A stretch of DNA of 64,000 bases, taken from assembly GCF_008386695.1 (NCBI RefSeq), contig NZ_VUOC01000001.1, positions 842,347-906,346 of the forward strand, read 5' to 3'. This stretch comes from Chitinophaga agrisoli. GTDB taxonomy: Bacteria > Bacteroidota > Bacteroidia > Chitinophagales > Chitinophagaceae. Positions 24,750 to 32,884 of this stretch are shown piece by piece. The notes beneath the pieces were generated by a model, which did not search any database, was not told the DNA's origin, and worked only from the letters and a program-made list of their open reading frames with translations. Numbering within the stretch: position 1 is the first letter of the stretch; every line of letters begins with the position of its first letter. The position numbers and the translations under genes are program-made.

Positions 24750-26198
24750 CTATACGCCCAGGCTCCAGCCGTCGCTGTAGGTACGTTTTACGAACTGATT
24801 GGCCTCGTCGAAGTTGGTGATCTTCATGTTATTACCATCCCACAGCAGCTTAATATAGCGGCCGGGGTAAGTGGTTTTTCCTTCCACTTCCTTCTTAATA
24901 TCGAAGCTACGGATAGCCAGGTTGCTCATCAATATGGTCTCTGTTAAAGGACCGGCGATAGAGAACGGAGAGCTCAGCATTTTTGCCTTATCGCTCTTAG
25001 GACCGGCAATGGCAGCATTTACCCATTGTTGATAGTGACCTTCCGGTACACGGGCAATGGTTTGCGGCACATTTGCCGTTTGTGTGCGGGCAGTAGGCAG
25101 CAGGGTAGGGAACATACCGTAAGTGCCGCACATCATTTTGCCTTTGGAGCCAATGAAGAGGGCGCCGTTGCCGCCGTCACCCATTCTTTCGTTGGGGCCC
25201 AGCTCTTCCGGACGCTCAGGCTGTATACCACCATCCATCCAGTGCAAGGTAACCACTTTACCGCCTTTGCCTTTGAACCGCAGGATCACGTGAGAGGAGG
25301 GAGGGCAGCTTTCCGGGAAATATCCGCGTTTGAACTCATCCACATACACGCTACCTACGCTGCACTCTACTTCGTAGGGGTAGCCCAGGCCCAGTACACG
25401 GAAAGGAGGTTCAATGATATGACAACCCATATCGCCGATAGCGCCGGTACCATAATCCCACCAGCCGCGCCAGTTAAAGGGCACCAGTTTATCTACATAA
25501 TCTTTATGGGGAGCAGTACCTAACCACAGGTTCCAGTCCAGTTCCTTGGGCACTTCTGCCTTTTGGGTAGGCCAGGGAATACCCTGGGGCCATACGGGAC
25601 GGTCTGTCCAGCAGTAAACGGTATGCACATCACCTACCAGGCCGGCGTTATGCCACTCCATCAGCTGACGAACGCCATCGCCGGAGGAACCCTGGTTACC
25701 CATCTGTGTTACTACGTTATAACGTTTAGCCGCCTGCGTAAGCATACGGGCTTCATAAATATCGTGGGTGAGCGGTTTTTGCACATATACGTGCTTGCCC
25801 AGCTGCATGGCGGCCATAGCGGCTACGGCATGCGTGTGATCCGGGGTGGATACGGATACGGCGTCAAAGTTCTTATGCTCTTTTTCCAGCATTTCCCGGA
25901 AGTCTTTGTAGAACTTAGCCTTGGGGAAATTCTTAACGGAAGTGGCTGCACGGCGCTCATCCACATCACAAAGGAACGCGATGTCTGCGGGTCCTTTGGC
26001 AAATTCTGCGATATCGCCCTGGCCTTTACCGCCCACGCCAATACCGGCTATACGAAGACGGTCGCTGGGCGCAATAAAGCCTTTACCACCCAGAACGTGA
26101 CGTGGAACGATCATAAAGGCGGCTGCGCTCAATGCGCCGTTCTTTAGGAATGATCTACGGGAAACATTGTCTCCCTGGTTATTTTTTTCCTGAACCAT
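24750..26198 (-). CDS. Tat-exported Gfo/Idh/MocA oxidoreductase
   Basis: Second secreted member of the family, 482 residues. Twin-arginine leader VSRRSFLKNGALSAAA (residues 12-27), Rossmann motif GIGVGGKGQGDI near residue 52, and the signature HVYVQKPLTHDIYEAR near residue 133 with Gln in place of the usual Glu of EKP, a change common in this Tat subfamily. The WWDYGTGAIGDMGCHI stretch holds the catalytic-site region. Last gene of a three-gene minus-strand operon after the GMC and subunit-3 genes, separated from the latter by a perfect hairpin. Confidence 0.88.
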   Translation of the reverse strand: MVQEKNNQGDNVSRRSFLKNGALSAAAFMIVPRHVLGGKGFIAPSDRLRIAGIGVGGKGQGDIAEFAKGPADIAFLCDVDERRAATSVKNFPKAKFYKDFREMLEKEHKNFDAVSVSTPDHTHAVAAMAAMQLGKHVYVQKPLTHDIYEARMLTQAAKRYNVVTQMGNQGSSGDGVRQLMEWHNAGLVGDVHTVYCWTDRPVWPQGIPWPTQKAEVPKELDWNLWLGTAPHKDYVDKLVPFNWRGWWDYGTGAIGDMGCHIIEPPFRVLGLGYPYEVECSVGSVYVDEFKRGYFPESCPPSSHVILRFKGKGGKVVTLHWMDGGIQPERPEELGPNERMGDGGNGALFIGSKGKMMCGTYGMFPTLLPTARTQTANVPQTIARVPEGHYQQWVNAAIAGPKSDKAKMLSSPFSIAGPLTETILMSNLAIRSFDIKKEVEGKTTYPGRYIKLLWDGNNMKITNFDEANQFVKRTYSDGWSLGV

Positions 26199-26262
26199 GA
26201 GTAGAAAAAGTTTTAATCAAGATAATAGAATATCGTCAAAAGTGAAAGGGTCTGTCATAAGG

Positions 26263-26294
26263 GTGAAAAGTGAAAGTATGCTTTCACTTTTCAC
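26263..26294. repeat. Perfect 14-bp hairpin inside the operon
   Basis: GTGAAAAGTGAAAG (26263-26276), loop TATG, CTTTCACTTTTCAC (26281-26294). It lies between the subunit-3 gene and the downstream Gfo/Idh/MocA gene. Another GTGAAAG copy is at 26242-26248. Without a T-run it is more likely an mRNA stabiliser or attenuator than a terminator. Confidence 0.7.
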
Positions 26295-26315
26295 ACAATG
26301 ATATAAGCAACGCTG

Positions 26316-27008
26316 TTAATCGTCCCAGGTCATCAGCTTGGCCCGGTCTTCGATCTTCAGGTACTGCGGTAACAGCTTTTCATCGTAGGCCAGGTTGTAC
26401 TGTTTAAGCACATCTGCGGGCACGCCATCCCATTCGTTGGGGCGGTTGCCTACATAACCCAGGTCTTTGATGCCTATCTCGCTGGTATAGAAGCCAGTAG
26501 CGGTAAGGTTGCGCATAAGGGTAAAGAAGTTCACCCCCTGGCTGGTTTCCGGCGTAGCTTTTTCCGGATAGGCGATCTTATCCACCATTTCCAGTTGCTG
26601 TTGCTGGCTGCAGTCTGTGAAGGCCTTATCATAGTGTTTGAGGCACTGTACATCCAGCCAGCGCAGACCGCCACGGAGGGGCAGCTGGTATCTGGGCTGA
26701 TCTTTTACAGTGAATTCTATGAAGGCAGGTACGCCGGCGTCTACTGCGCTGCCGGACTTGTCATCCTTAGGGATGATGATAGCGGCGAGCACCGTGATGG
26801 TTTTCATCTCCGCATCGGTAAAGTATTTATCTGCTTTTAGTTTGGCATCCCTTTCTTTTTCTTCGGGGGTGCGGCCGTAGACTTCTTCTTTATCGCCACC
26901 GGGTTTTTTGGTATCCTCAGTGGTCTTTTTATCGTCGCAGCCGGTAAGGATGGCCCCTACAGAAACGGAGCCAATGGCTAATGCTTTCAGGGACTCTCTT
27001 CTATCCAT
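26316..27008 (-). CDS. Gluconate 2-dehydrogenase subunit 3 family protein
   Basis: Small partner subunit of membrane or periplasmic GMC dehydrogenases (230 residues). The N terminus MDRRESLKALAIG with TGC at about residue 24 reads as a Tat leader ending in a lipobox, so it may be a Tat-exported lipoprotein. The mature part has the family's YFTDAEMKTITVLAAIIIPKDDKSGSAVDAGVPAFIEF opening, then EMVDKIAYPEKA and FFTLMRNLTATGFYTSEIG. Its role is to carry the leaderless GMC subunit through the Tat pore. It follows the GMC gene by 40 bases. Confidence 0.87.
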   Translation of the reverse strand: MDRRESLKALAIGSVSVGAILTGCDDKKTTEDTKKPGGDKEEVYGRTPEEKERDAKLKADKYFTDAEMKTITVLAAIIIPKDDKSGSAVDAGVPAFIEFTVKDQPRYQLPLRGGLRWLDVQCLKHYDKAFTDCSQQQQLEMVDKIAYPEKATPETSQGVNFFTLMRNLTATGFYTSEIGIKDLGYVGNRPNEWDGVPADVLKQYNLAYDEKLLPQYLKIEDRAKLMTWDD

Positions 27009-27048
27009 ACGTTTAATGTTAAAAGGTCAATACTTAGATTGATGTGCC

Positions 27049-28788
27049 TTAGAGATTCTGTTTCTTCAGTTCACCTACAATGTACTCAGATGCGCGCATA
27101 GACAGGGCCAGGATGGTCCAGGTAGGATTCTTATCCGCCTGGGACACAAAGGGTCCGCCATCTACCACAAACAGGTTCTTTACTTCGTGCGCCTGGTTGT
27201 ACTTGTTGACCACAGAGCGTTTAGGATCATCGCCCATACGGGTGGTGCCTACTTCGTGGATGATACGGCCCGGTGTTTCCAGCCCATAGAGGCTATCCGC
27301 GCCCGGTTTAGTACCCATGGCCACGCCGCCCATTTCATGGATCAGCTGCTCGAAGGTATCCTGCATGTGTTTAGCCTGTTTGATCTCATGCTCGCTCCAG
27401 GTATAATTGAAGCGCAGTACGGGAATACCAAACTTGTCCACCACGTTCGGGTCTATTTCGCAATAGTTGTCTTCGCGTGCAATACATTCACCACGGCCGG
27501 CAAAACCGATGGTAGCGCCAAAGAAACGGCGATAGTCATTCTTAAGGCCTGCGCCGTAACCGCCTGCTTCTTTTGTTTTTCCATCAGGGCCGGGGTATTT
27601 GCCGTTGAGGCGTTCCATACCAAAGCCATAACCAAAGGAAGGCATGTGCATACCGCCGCCTAATTCCACGTGATAACCGCGGGCAAAGTCGAGCTTTTTA
27701 TTATCGCCCCACCAGGGAATGTATACGTGCATACCGCCTACGCCGTCTTCGTTATAACGTTTACGGTCCATGAGTGCGGGTATAAAGCCGCCGCGGGATG
27801 AGCCGGTAGAGTCATGCAGGTATTTACCTACCACACCGCTGCCATTGGCCAGGCCATTAGGGAAGCGGCTGGATTTGGAATTGAGCAGTAAACGCGCGGA
27901 TTCGCAGGCGCTGGCCGCCAGTACCACTACTTTAGCCTTGATCTCGTACTCCTGCATATCTGCCTTATCCACATAGGAGATACCGGTAGCTTTGCCGGTA
28001 TTATCGGTCAACACTTCGCGGGCCATAGCGCCGGTGTAGAGGTCTACCTGGCCGGTCTTCATAGCTGGTTTTACCAGTACGGAAGAGGAGGAGAAATCGC
28101 CGTACACGGTACAGCCGCGGTTACACTGGCTACAGAAGAAACATGGGGCGCGGTCCTTGTTAACGGAGCGCGTCATGATGGACAGGCGGGAGGGGATCAC
28201 GGGGATACCCAGTTTATCGCCGGCCTGTTTGATCATCAGCTCGTGCAAACGTGGTTTGGGAGGAGGCAGAAAATAGCCATCCGGCTCATTCAATATGCCT
28301 TCTTTGGTGCCGAAAACGCCAATGAGTTTATCCACCCTATCATAATAAGGCTTCACATCATCATAGGAGATTGGCCAGTCATCGCCATGGCCATCGTAGC
28401 TTTTGTGTTTAAAATCGCGTGGGCCAAAACGTAGTGAGATACGGCCCCAGTGGTTGGTACGTCCGCCCAGCATGCGGGAACGGAACCAGTCGAATTGCGT
28501 GCCTTCTTTAGTAGTATAAGGCTCGCCATCAATTTCCCATCCGCCATAAGCTGCGTCAAAATCGCCGAAGGGGCGGGTAGTAGAGGCGCCGCGACGAGGC
28601 GACTGCCAGGGCCATTTTAACTGAGTGGCCTGCTCCGGGTCTGCGGGATCGTATTTAGGTCCGGCCTCCAGCAGGGCTACTTTCATGCCTGCTTCGGACA
28701 ATATCTTGGCGGCCATACCGCCACCTGCTCCGGAACCTACGATACAGATATCATAGACCTTTCCTTTTTGCTTGATCTCCAATGCCAT
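27049..28788 (-). CDS. GMC family FAD-dependent dehydrogenase
   Basis: Flavoprotein of 579 residues that oxidises sugars or sugar alcohols. FAD loop GSGAGGGMAA (Gly18-Gly23); substrate-domain motifs GGRTNHWGR and the C-terminal EVGTTRMGDDP and NLFVVDGGPF with the active-site His. A Cys-rich CFFCSQCNRGC loop near residue 219 resembles the iron-sulfur loop in three-subunit glucose and glucoside 3-dehydrogenases. It has no signal peptide, which fits piggy-back export with the subunit-3 protein encoded next. No cytochrome subunit gene is adjacent. Divergent from gluconokinase. Confidence 0.88.
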   Translation of the reverse strand: MALEIKQKGKVYDICIVGSGAGGGMAAKILSEAGMKVALLEAGPKYDPADPEQATQLKWPWQSPRRGASTTRPFGDFDAAYGGWEIDGEPYTTKEGTQFDWFRSRMLGGRTNHWGRISLRFGPRDFKHKSYDGHGDDWPISYDDVKPYYDRVDKLIGVFGTKEGILNEPDGYFLPPPKPRLHELMIKQAGDKLGIPVIPSRLSIMTRSVNKDRAPCFFCSQCNRGCTVYGDFSSSSVLVKPAMKTGQVDLYTGAMAREVLTDNTGKATGISYVDKADMQEYEIKAKVVVLAASACESARLLLNSKSSRFPNGLANGSGVVGKYLHDSTGSSRGGFIPALMDRKRYNEDGVGGMHVYIPWWGDNKKLDFARGYHVELGGGMHMPSFGYGFGMERLNGKYPGPDGKTKEAGGYGAGLKNDYRRFFGATIGFAGRGECIAREDNYCEIDPNVVDKFGIPVLRFNYTWSEHEIKQAKHMQDTFEQLIHEMGGVAMGTKPGADSLYGLETPGRIIHEVGTTRMGDDPKRSVVNKYNQAHEVKNLFVVDGGPFVSQADKNPTWTILALSMRASEYIVGELKKQNL

Positions 28789-28810
28789 ATACGTGGGATG
28801 GTTTAGACTT

Positions 28811-28825
28811 TTTAAAGGCTTTAAA
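28811..28825. promoter_or_regulatory. Inverted repeat in the divergent spacer
   Basis: TTTAAA-GGC-TTTAAA in the 95-base spacer between the GMC operon (minus) and gluconokinase (plus). Could be an operator for both, or chance in AT-rich DNA. Confidence 0.25.
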
Positions 28826-28883
28826 TCTATAAATTAAAGCTGGAAACTGAAAGGTGTTTTTTATTTTGAGAACCTTTTACAGT

Positions 28884-30356
28884 ATGAGCACTCCATTCAA
28901 CTACATGACCGGTGTTGACATAGGCACCGGTAGTACCAAAGTTATAGCATTGTTGCCGGATGGCAACGTTAAAGCTGTGTACCAGCAAGGGTATGCCACG
29001 CATCAGCCGCAACCCGGACATAGTGAACAGGACCCGGAGGATATTTTACAAGCGGTAAGGCAGGGGATCCGCCAGGTGGTGCAGGAAATGGGGCATCCGC
29101 CGGCGGGCATCTGCTTCAGCAGCGCAATGCATAGCATAATGGCCCTGGATGCGGCTGACAAGCCCCTTACGCCGCTGATCATCTGGGCCGATAACCGCAG
29201 TCAGGGTATTGCAGATGCGCTGCAGCCCACGGAGGAAGGGCGGGCGCTGTACCACCAGACCGGGGTACCCATACATCCTATGACGCCCCTTTGTAAAATA
29301 AGCTGGCTGCGGGAGCAGCGGCCGGACCTGTTTAAACAGGCCGCCAAATTTGTGGGTATTAAGGAATATATACTGCACCGGCTTTTTGGACGCTATGTCA
29401 TAGATCATTCGATTGCATGCGCCACCGGGCTGTTTGATATACATACCCGCCAATGGAGCGCCCCGGCGCTGGCTTTTGCCGGTATTACGGCGGCACAATT
29501 GCCGGAGCCGGCGCCTACCCATTATATATTACCCGACTTATCTGCCGCGGCAGCCGCGGATCTGGGCATACCGGCCGGCACGCCTTTTATCATTGGCGCC
29601 AGTGATGGCTGCCTGGCCCAGTTGGGCAGCGGCGCCCTGGACCAGGGGCATGCCACCCTTACCATTGCCACCAGCGGCGCGCTGCGGATGACGGCCCGCG
29701 CGCCGGTAACAGATCATCAACAACGCTTATTTAATTATATACTGGATACGGAACATTTTGTGACCGGCGGGCCGGTGAACAACGGCGGGGTGGTGCTGCA
29801 ATGGTTTGTGCGTGATTTTATGGCAAATCATCAGCCGGCGGATCTTGACATAGCCATTCAACAGGCGCTGGAAGTACGCCCGGGCGCAGAAGGGGTGATA
29901 TGCCTGCCCTATCTGCTGGGCGAGCGCGCGCCCGTTTGGGACGCCCATGCCCGCGGCGCTTTTATAGGGATACAGCCGCAGCATACCAGCCGGCATTTTA
30001 TGCGCGCCATTATGGAGGGGATCGGGTTTGGGTTGTTGAGCATTGCCGGGGCGTTGCAGGAGACGGCCGGGCCTATACATAAGATCTCTGTAAGCGGCGG
30101 GTTTACCGCCTCGCGGGGGTGGATCCAGCTGATGGCGGATATTTTTGAGAAACCTATGCATTTGGGACAGCATAATGACGCTTCTGCACTTGGGGCGGCC
30201 ATGATGGGATTTGCTGCGCTGGGTGTGCCTTTTACGGCGCAAGCGGCTGCGGAAGAGGTTTTTACGCCATCGACAGCCGGGAGGGCTATATACCGCAAGC
30301 ATTTTAAAATGTACGGGGAGCTATATGAGCGCCTGAGGGACTTTTACAGAGGTTAG
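28884..30356 (+). CDS. gntK: Gluconokinase, FGGY family
   Basis: ATP-dependent sugar-acid kinase of 490 residues, converting gluconate to 6-phosphogluconate in the cytosol. ATP-binding loop DIGTGSTK at residues 12-19; the segments FSSAMHSIMALDA, IIWADNRSQG, IHPMTPLCKISWL and DHSIACATGLFDIH closely follow Bacillus GntK rather than xylulokinase. The second FGGY signature region is YLLGERAPVWDAHARGAFIG. The start at 28884 is chosen over 28854 because family members begin close to this Met. It diverges from the GMC dehydrogenase operon, which could generate its substrate. Confidence 0.87.
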   Translation: MSTPFNYMTGVDIGTGSTKVIALLPDGNVKAVYQQGYATHQPQPGHSEQDPEDILQAVRQGIRQVVQEMGHPPAGICFSSAMHSIMALDAADKPLTPLIIWADNRSQGIADALQPTEEGRALYHQTGVPIHPMTPLCKISWLREQRPDLFKQAAKFVGIKEYILHRLFGRYVIDHSIACATGLFDIHTRQWSAPALAFAGITAAQLPEPAPTHYILPDLSAAAAADLGIPAGTPFIIGASDGCLAQLGSGALDQGHATLTIATSGALRMTARAPVTDHQQRLFNYILDTEHFVTGGPVNNGGVVLQWFVRDFMANHQPADLDIAIQQALEVRPGAEGVICLPYLLGERAPVWDAHARGAFIGIQPQHTSRHFMRAIMEGIGFGLLSIAGALQETAGPIHKISVSGGFTASRGWIQLMADIFEKPMHLGQHNDASALGAAMMGFAALGVPFTAQAAAEEVFTPSTAGRAIYRKHFKMYGELYERLRDFYRG

Positions 30357-30387
30357 GGGGCCTGAAATGCCCGGTTTATGGGGAAAT

Positions 30388-30442
30388 ATATGGGTTGCAT
30401 ATGGGTGTCATATGGGTTGCATGTGAATGGCATATGGGAAAA
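30388..30442. repeat. 11-bp tandem repeat array (ATATGGGTTGC)
   Basis: Five head-to-tail units of 11 bp: 30388, 30399, 30410, 30421 (diverged) and 30432, consensus ATATGGGTTGC; a looser sixth copy precedes at 30377. It lies between the convergent gluconokinase and HipB-like genes. Confidence 0.85.
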
Positions 30443-30473
30443 GGGGTGGTGCGGGGGTTATTTAAGGCCTAAA

Positions 30474-30548
30474 TTATGATGTCTTTCTCCCAGGATTGTT
30501 GATGCTTATCCGGTTAACCAGATGTTGTACAATACCCGGACTAATCAT
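30474..30548 (-). other. 24-codon open frame overlapping the HTH gene stop
   Basis: The stop of the HipB-like gene overlaps an ATG (ATGA) that opens a 24-codon frame ending at 30474. HipB genes are often coupled to hipA in exactly this way, but this peptide (MISPGIVQHLVNRI, then SINNPGRKTS) shows no HipA similarity that I recognise. May be a remnant or chance. Confidence 0.25.
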
Positions 30549-30763
30549 ACATCATCCAGTTTAGCAGGATCCTTTAATGTTAATTCCAACTGAAGGCCCA
30601 ATGAATCCATTAGGTTAAGCAATGTTTCCAATGAAGGATTGCCCTTTCCCTGCTCCACCAGCTGAATAGTACGGGTGCTGACACCTGTGAGGTCCGCCAG
30701 GGAGGATTGCCGCAGGCCAAGTACGTTTCGCCGTTGGCGAATAGTGGATCCCAATTTAATCAT
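30545..30763 (-). CDS. HipB/Y4mF-like helix-turn-helix antitoxin-type regulator (orphan)
   Basis: A 72-residue (76 from the alternative start at 30775) XRE-family DNA-binding protein. The HTH reads LRQSSLADLTGVSTRTIQLVEQGKGNPSLETL, and the ending LGLQLELTLKDP is typical of HipB and Y4mF antitoxins, which repress their own hipBA operon. No HipA kinase follows: the next gene downstream converges. A 14-bp inverted repeat lies directly before the start, consistent with self-repression. It diverges from the AbiE pair and may control that promoter too. Confidence 0.8.
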   Translation of the reverse strand: MIKLGSTIRQRRNVLGLRQSSLADLTGVSTRTIQLVEQGKGNPSLETLLNLMDSLGLQLELTLKDPAKLDDV

Positions 30764-30778
30764 CCTAGTGTGCATTAT

Positions 30779-30851
30779 ACTTCGCTTTTACTCTAAAATA
30801 GGGCTATTAATGAATTTTGGCAAGTAAAAGCGAAGTTTACTTTGCTTTTGC
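30779..30851. promoter_or_regulatory. Operator-like inverted repeat before the HipB-like gene
   Basis: ACTTCGCTTTTACT (30779-30792) and its exact inverted copy AGTAAAAGCGAAGT (30823-30836), centres 44 bases apart; a third, diverged half (ACTTTGCTTTTGC) follows at 30839-30851. Probable binding sites for the HipB-like protein. Confidence 0.7.
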
Positions 30852-30913
30852 ATGTTTGTCGTGGAGGATTTTAGCTAGAGGCTCAAGTTTTTTAGAGATC
30901 ATGAGCATGTGTT

Positions 30914-30977
30914 TTTGTCGCGTTTTTGATGTATTTTTGTTTCAAATTTGTCGCGTTTCCAGCACGTTTTTGTTTCA
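30914..30977 (+). promoter_or_regulatory. Two 31-bp direct repeats and a -7 box upstream of abiE
   Basis: Units 30914-30944 and 30947-30977 share TTTGTCGCGTTT at the left and TTTTTGTTTCA at the right, with an unrelated 8-base centre; the period is 33 bp. Unit 1 contains TATTTTTG (30932-30939), a match to TAnnTTTG, so repressor binding would cover the promoter. Unit 2 ends 44 bases before the first abiEi start. Confidence 0.65.
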
Positions 30978-31021
30978 TTTCTTCCACCCTAAAAGGCAGA
31001 AAGACGGGGCTGGGTGCATAA

Positions 31022-31693
31022 ATGGTCATGCATAAAAGCATTCATAATGAAATTGTTAACCGGATTAAAAAATTCCGGAAGGGAACTATTATATTTCCCA
31101 GTACTTTTTATGGCATGGCCAACACTGCTACAATCCGAACGTCTTTATACAGATTAGCAAAAGACAAACTAATAGTTCGCCTGGGTCAGGGAATATTTCT
31201 ATATCCGAAAACAGATCCGGAGCTTGGTACATTGTATCCTTCCCTGGAAGAGATAGCTAATGCAATAGCCGATAGAGATCAAATAGTAATTAAACCTACG
31301 GGAGCGGCAGCCATGCAAAGTCTAGGGCTTTCCACACAGGTGCCGATGAATATCGTTTTTTTAACAGACGGCCCGTCCAGGAAGATAAAAGTTCTCAACC
31401 ATACCATCACATTTAAAAAGATGTCTCCAAAGAAACTGGCAGCCACAGGGGAGATAAGCGCAAGAATTTTTCTGGCGTTACATGAAATGGCAAGAAACGG
31501 TCAGCTTGTTGTTACTGATGATGTAATGAACAATCTCCGGGAATTAGTACTTAAAGAGGATTCTGCTGTACTGCAAAAGGATCTGAAAAGAGCTCCTGCA
31601 TGGATAGCAGACCTCATCTTGAAGATTTTATTACACCAAAACAGTACTGAAGATGACCGAATGGCTACAACAAACAGACGAAAGACGGATTGA
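31022..31693 (+). CDS. AbiEi-type antitoxin (DUF6088 family)
   Basis: Antitoxin of a type IV toxin-antitoxin pair, 223 residues. The N-terminal winged-helix part includes TATIRTSLYRLAKDKLIVRLGQGIFLYPK, the usual AbiEi/DUF6088 opening; the C-terminal domain is the DUF6088 part (IVIKPTGAAAMQSLGL, FLTDGPSRKIKV). Antitoxins of this type repress their own operon and counter the toxin without direct binding. A start two codons later (31028) is equally possible. It overlaps the toxin gene by 41 bases. Codon use is AT-richer than in the neighbours, a sign of acquisition. Confidence 0.85.
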   Translation: MVMHKSIHNEIVNRIKKFRKGTIIFPSTFYGMANTATIRTSLYRLAKDKLIVRLGQGIFLYPKTDPELGTLYPSLEEIANAIADRDQIVIKPTGAAAMQSLGLSTQVPMNIVFLTDGPSRKIKVLNHTITFKKMSPKKLAATGEISARIFLALHEMARNGQLVVTDDVMNNLRELVLKEDSAVLQKDLKRAPAWIADLILKILLHQNSTEDDRMATTNRRKTD

Positions 31694-32765
31694 AATTATT
31701 AACCAGGTCAACATTAAAACCGGCATTTCTGTAAAAGCGATTGAAAAAGACTGGTGGGTCACACTGGCGATAAAAGCAATATTTTCTTTCTCATGGGCCG
31801 AAAATCTTGTATTCAAGGGAGGAACATCACTAAGCAAAGCATGGGGATTAACAGAGCGATTCTCTGAGGACATTGACCTTGTAATGGACCGTGGCCTGTT
31901 AGGAATGCCAGGCGAGATCCGGACCAGAAGCCAGGTGCAGAAGTTGCGTTTAAGATCGGCCGAATTTGCAGTCGAAGTATTCGCTCCAACATTGAAGGAA
32001 GAATTGGTCAATATGGGAGTAGACCCGGCACTATTTGAAATTATAATTGAGCCAACCGCCCAGCCGGATATTGATCCACAGAAAATACAATTGACATATA
32101 AACCCCTATTTGCCAGCAACAAATACTTGCCAGATGTAGTAACTATAGAACCTGGCGCCCGCTCTCTGCGGGAGCCATGCAGTCCCAGGCAAATAACCTC
32201 GATCATCGGTCAGACTTATCCTGGGGCCAGTTTTTCCGGAGCGCCATTTACTGTTGAAACTGTTGAACCGAAACGAACCTTACTGGAAAAAATCTTTCTT
32301 TTACATGAGAACTTTCAGAAACCACGTGAAAAATGGAAACATGAAAGGTTATCCCGCCACCACTATGATCTGCACCGGTTAATGAATACTGAACATGCAA
32401 AAGCGGCGCTAGCCGACGAAGCGTTGTACAGGCATATTGTTGCGCACAGGGACTTGTTCAATCATGAAGCAGGGGTAGACTACAAACGGCACGCACCTGC
32501 AACAATCAGATTTATTCCTCCTGATGAAGTATTCAGTCTTTGGACCGGAGATTTTAGAATAATGAGGGAAAATATGATCTACGGCCAAACAACTGACTTC
32601 AAACAAATGGCAGATGAGCTTGGGACTTTACAGAATGAGATAAATGCTATTGTCCATACTGTTCTCCCTGAAGCTGAAGGAGCCGCCAAGGAACAAACAT
32701 CTGAGCAAGCAGCTCCGGCTGCTGATGTTGTGCCAACTGGAGAAAAGGCATTAAACAGCAGGTAG
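31653..32765 (+). CDS. AbiEii/AbiGii family nucleotidyltransferase toxin
   Basis: Toxin of 370 residues that in characterised AbiE systems adds nucleotides to tRNA acceptor ends and so stops translation, giving phage abortive infection. The nucleotidyltransferase signature is complete: FKGGTSLSKAW (residues 55-64) and RFSEDIDLVMDR with Asp73 and Asp75. The middle and end carry the family's KIFLLHEN and HHYDLHRLM motifs. The last 35 residues are Ala/Glu-rich and probably disordered. It starts inside the antitoxin gene, so translation is coupled. A hairpin follows the stop at once. Confidence 0.88.
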   Translation: MTEWLQQTDERRIEIINQVNIKTGISVKAIEKDWWVTLAIKAIFSFSWAENLVFKGGTSLSKAWGLTERFSEDIDLVMDRGLLGMPGEIRTRSQVQKLRLRSAEFAVEVFAPTLKEELVNMGVDPALFEIIIEPTAQPDIDPQKIQLTYKPLFASNKYLPDVVTIEPGARSLREPCSPRQITSIIGQTYPGASFSGAPFTVETVEPKRTLLEKIFLLHENFQKPREKWKHERLSRHHYDLHRLMNTEHAKAALADEALYRHIVAHRDLFNHEAGVDYKRHAPATIRFIPPDEVFSLWTGDFRIMRENMIYGQTTDFKQMADELGTLQNEINAIVHTVLPEAEGAAKEQTSEQAAPAADVVPTGEKALNSR

Positions 32766-32813
32766 GATCTTTTAGTACAGGCAGCTAAACAGGGTAGCTT
32801 GTGCTAAAAGATC
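32766..32813 (+). terminator. Hairpin at the end of the AbiE operon
   Basis: GATCTTTTAG (32766-32775) pairs exactly with CTAAAAGATC (32804-32813); an imperfect inner stem continues it. It starts at the base after the toxin's stop. No T-run, so it may act as a weak terminator or mark the island edge. Confidence 0.6.
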
Positions 32814-32884
32814 TTACGATCTTGATTGTGAGGTACTTCTGGTAGACTATAGTAGCCCAGGCTCCCCTTGTAATTGCGTGTTGG

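Noticed and set aside
28811-28825. Strong bidirectional operator between GMC operon and gntK
   Set aside because: The 6-bp arms are pure TTTAAA and expected often in AT-rich spacers; kept only as a low-confidence site.
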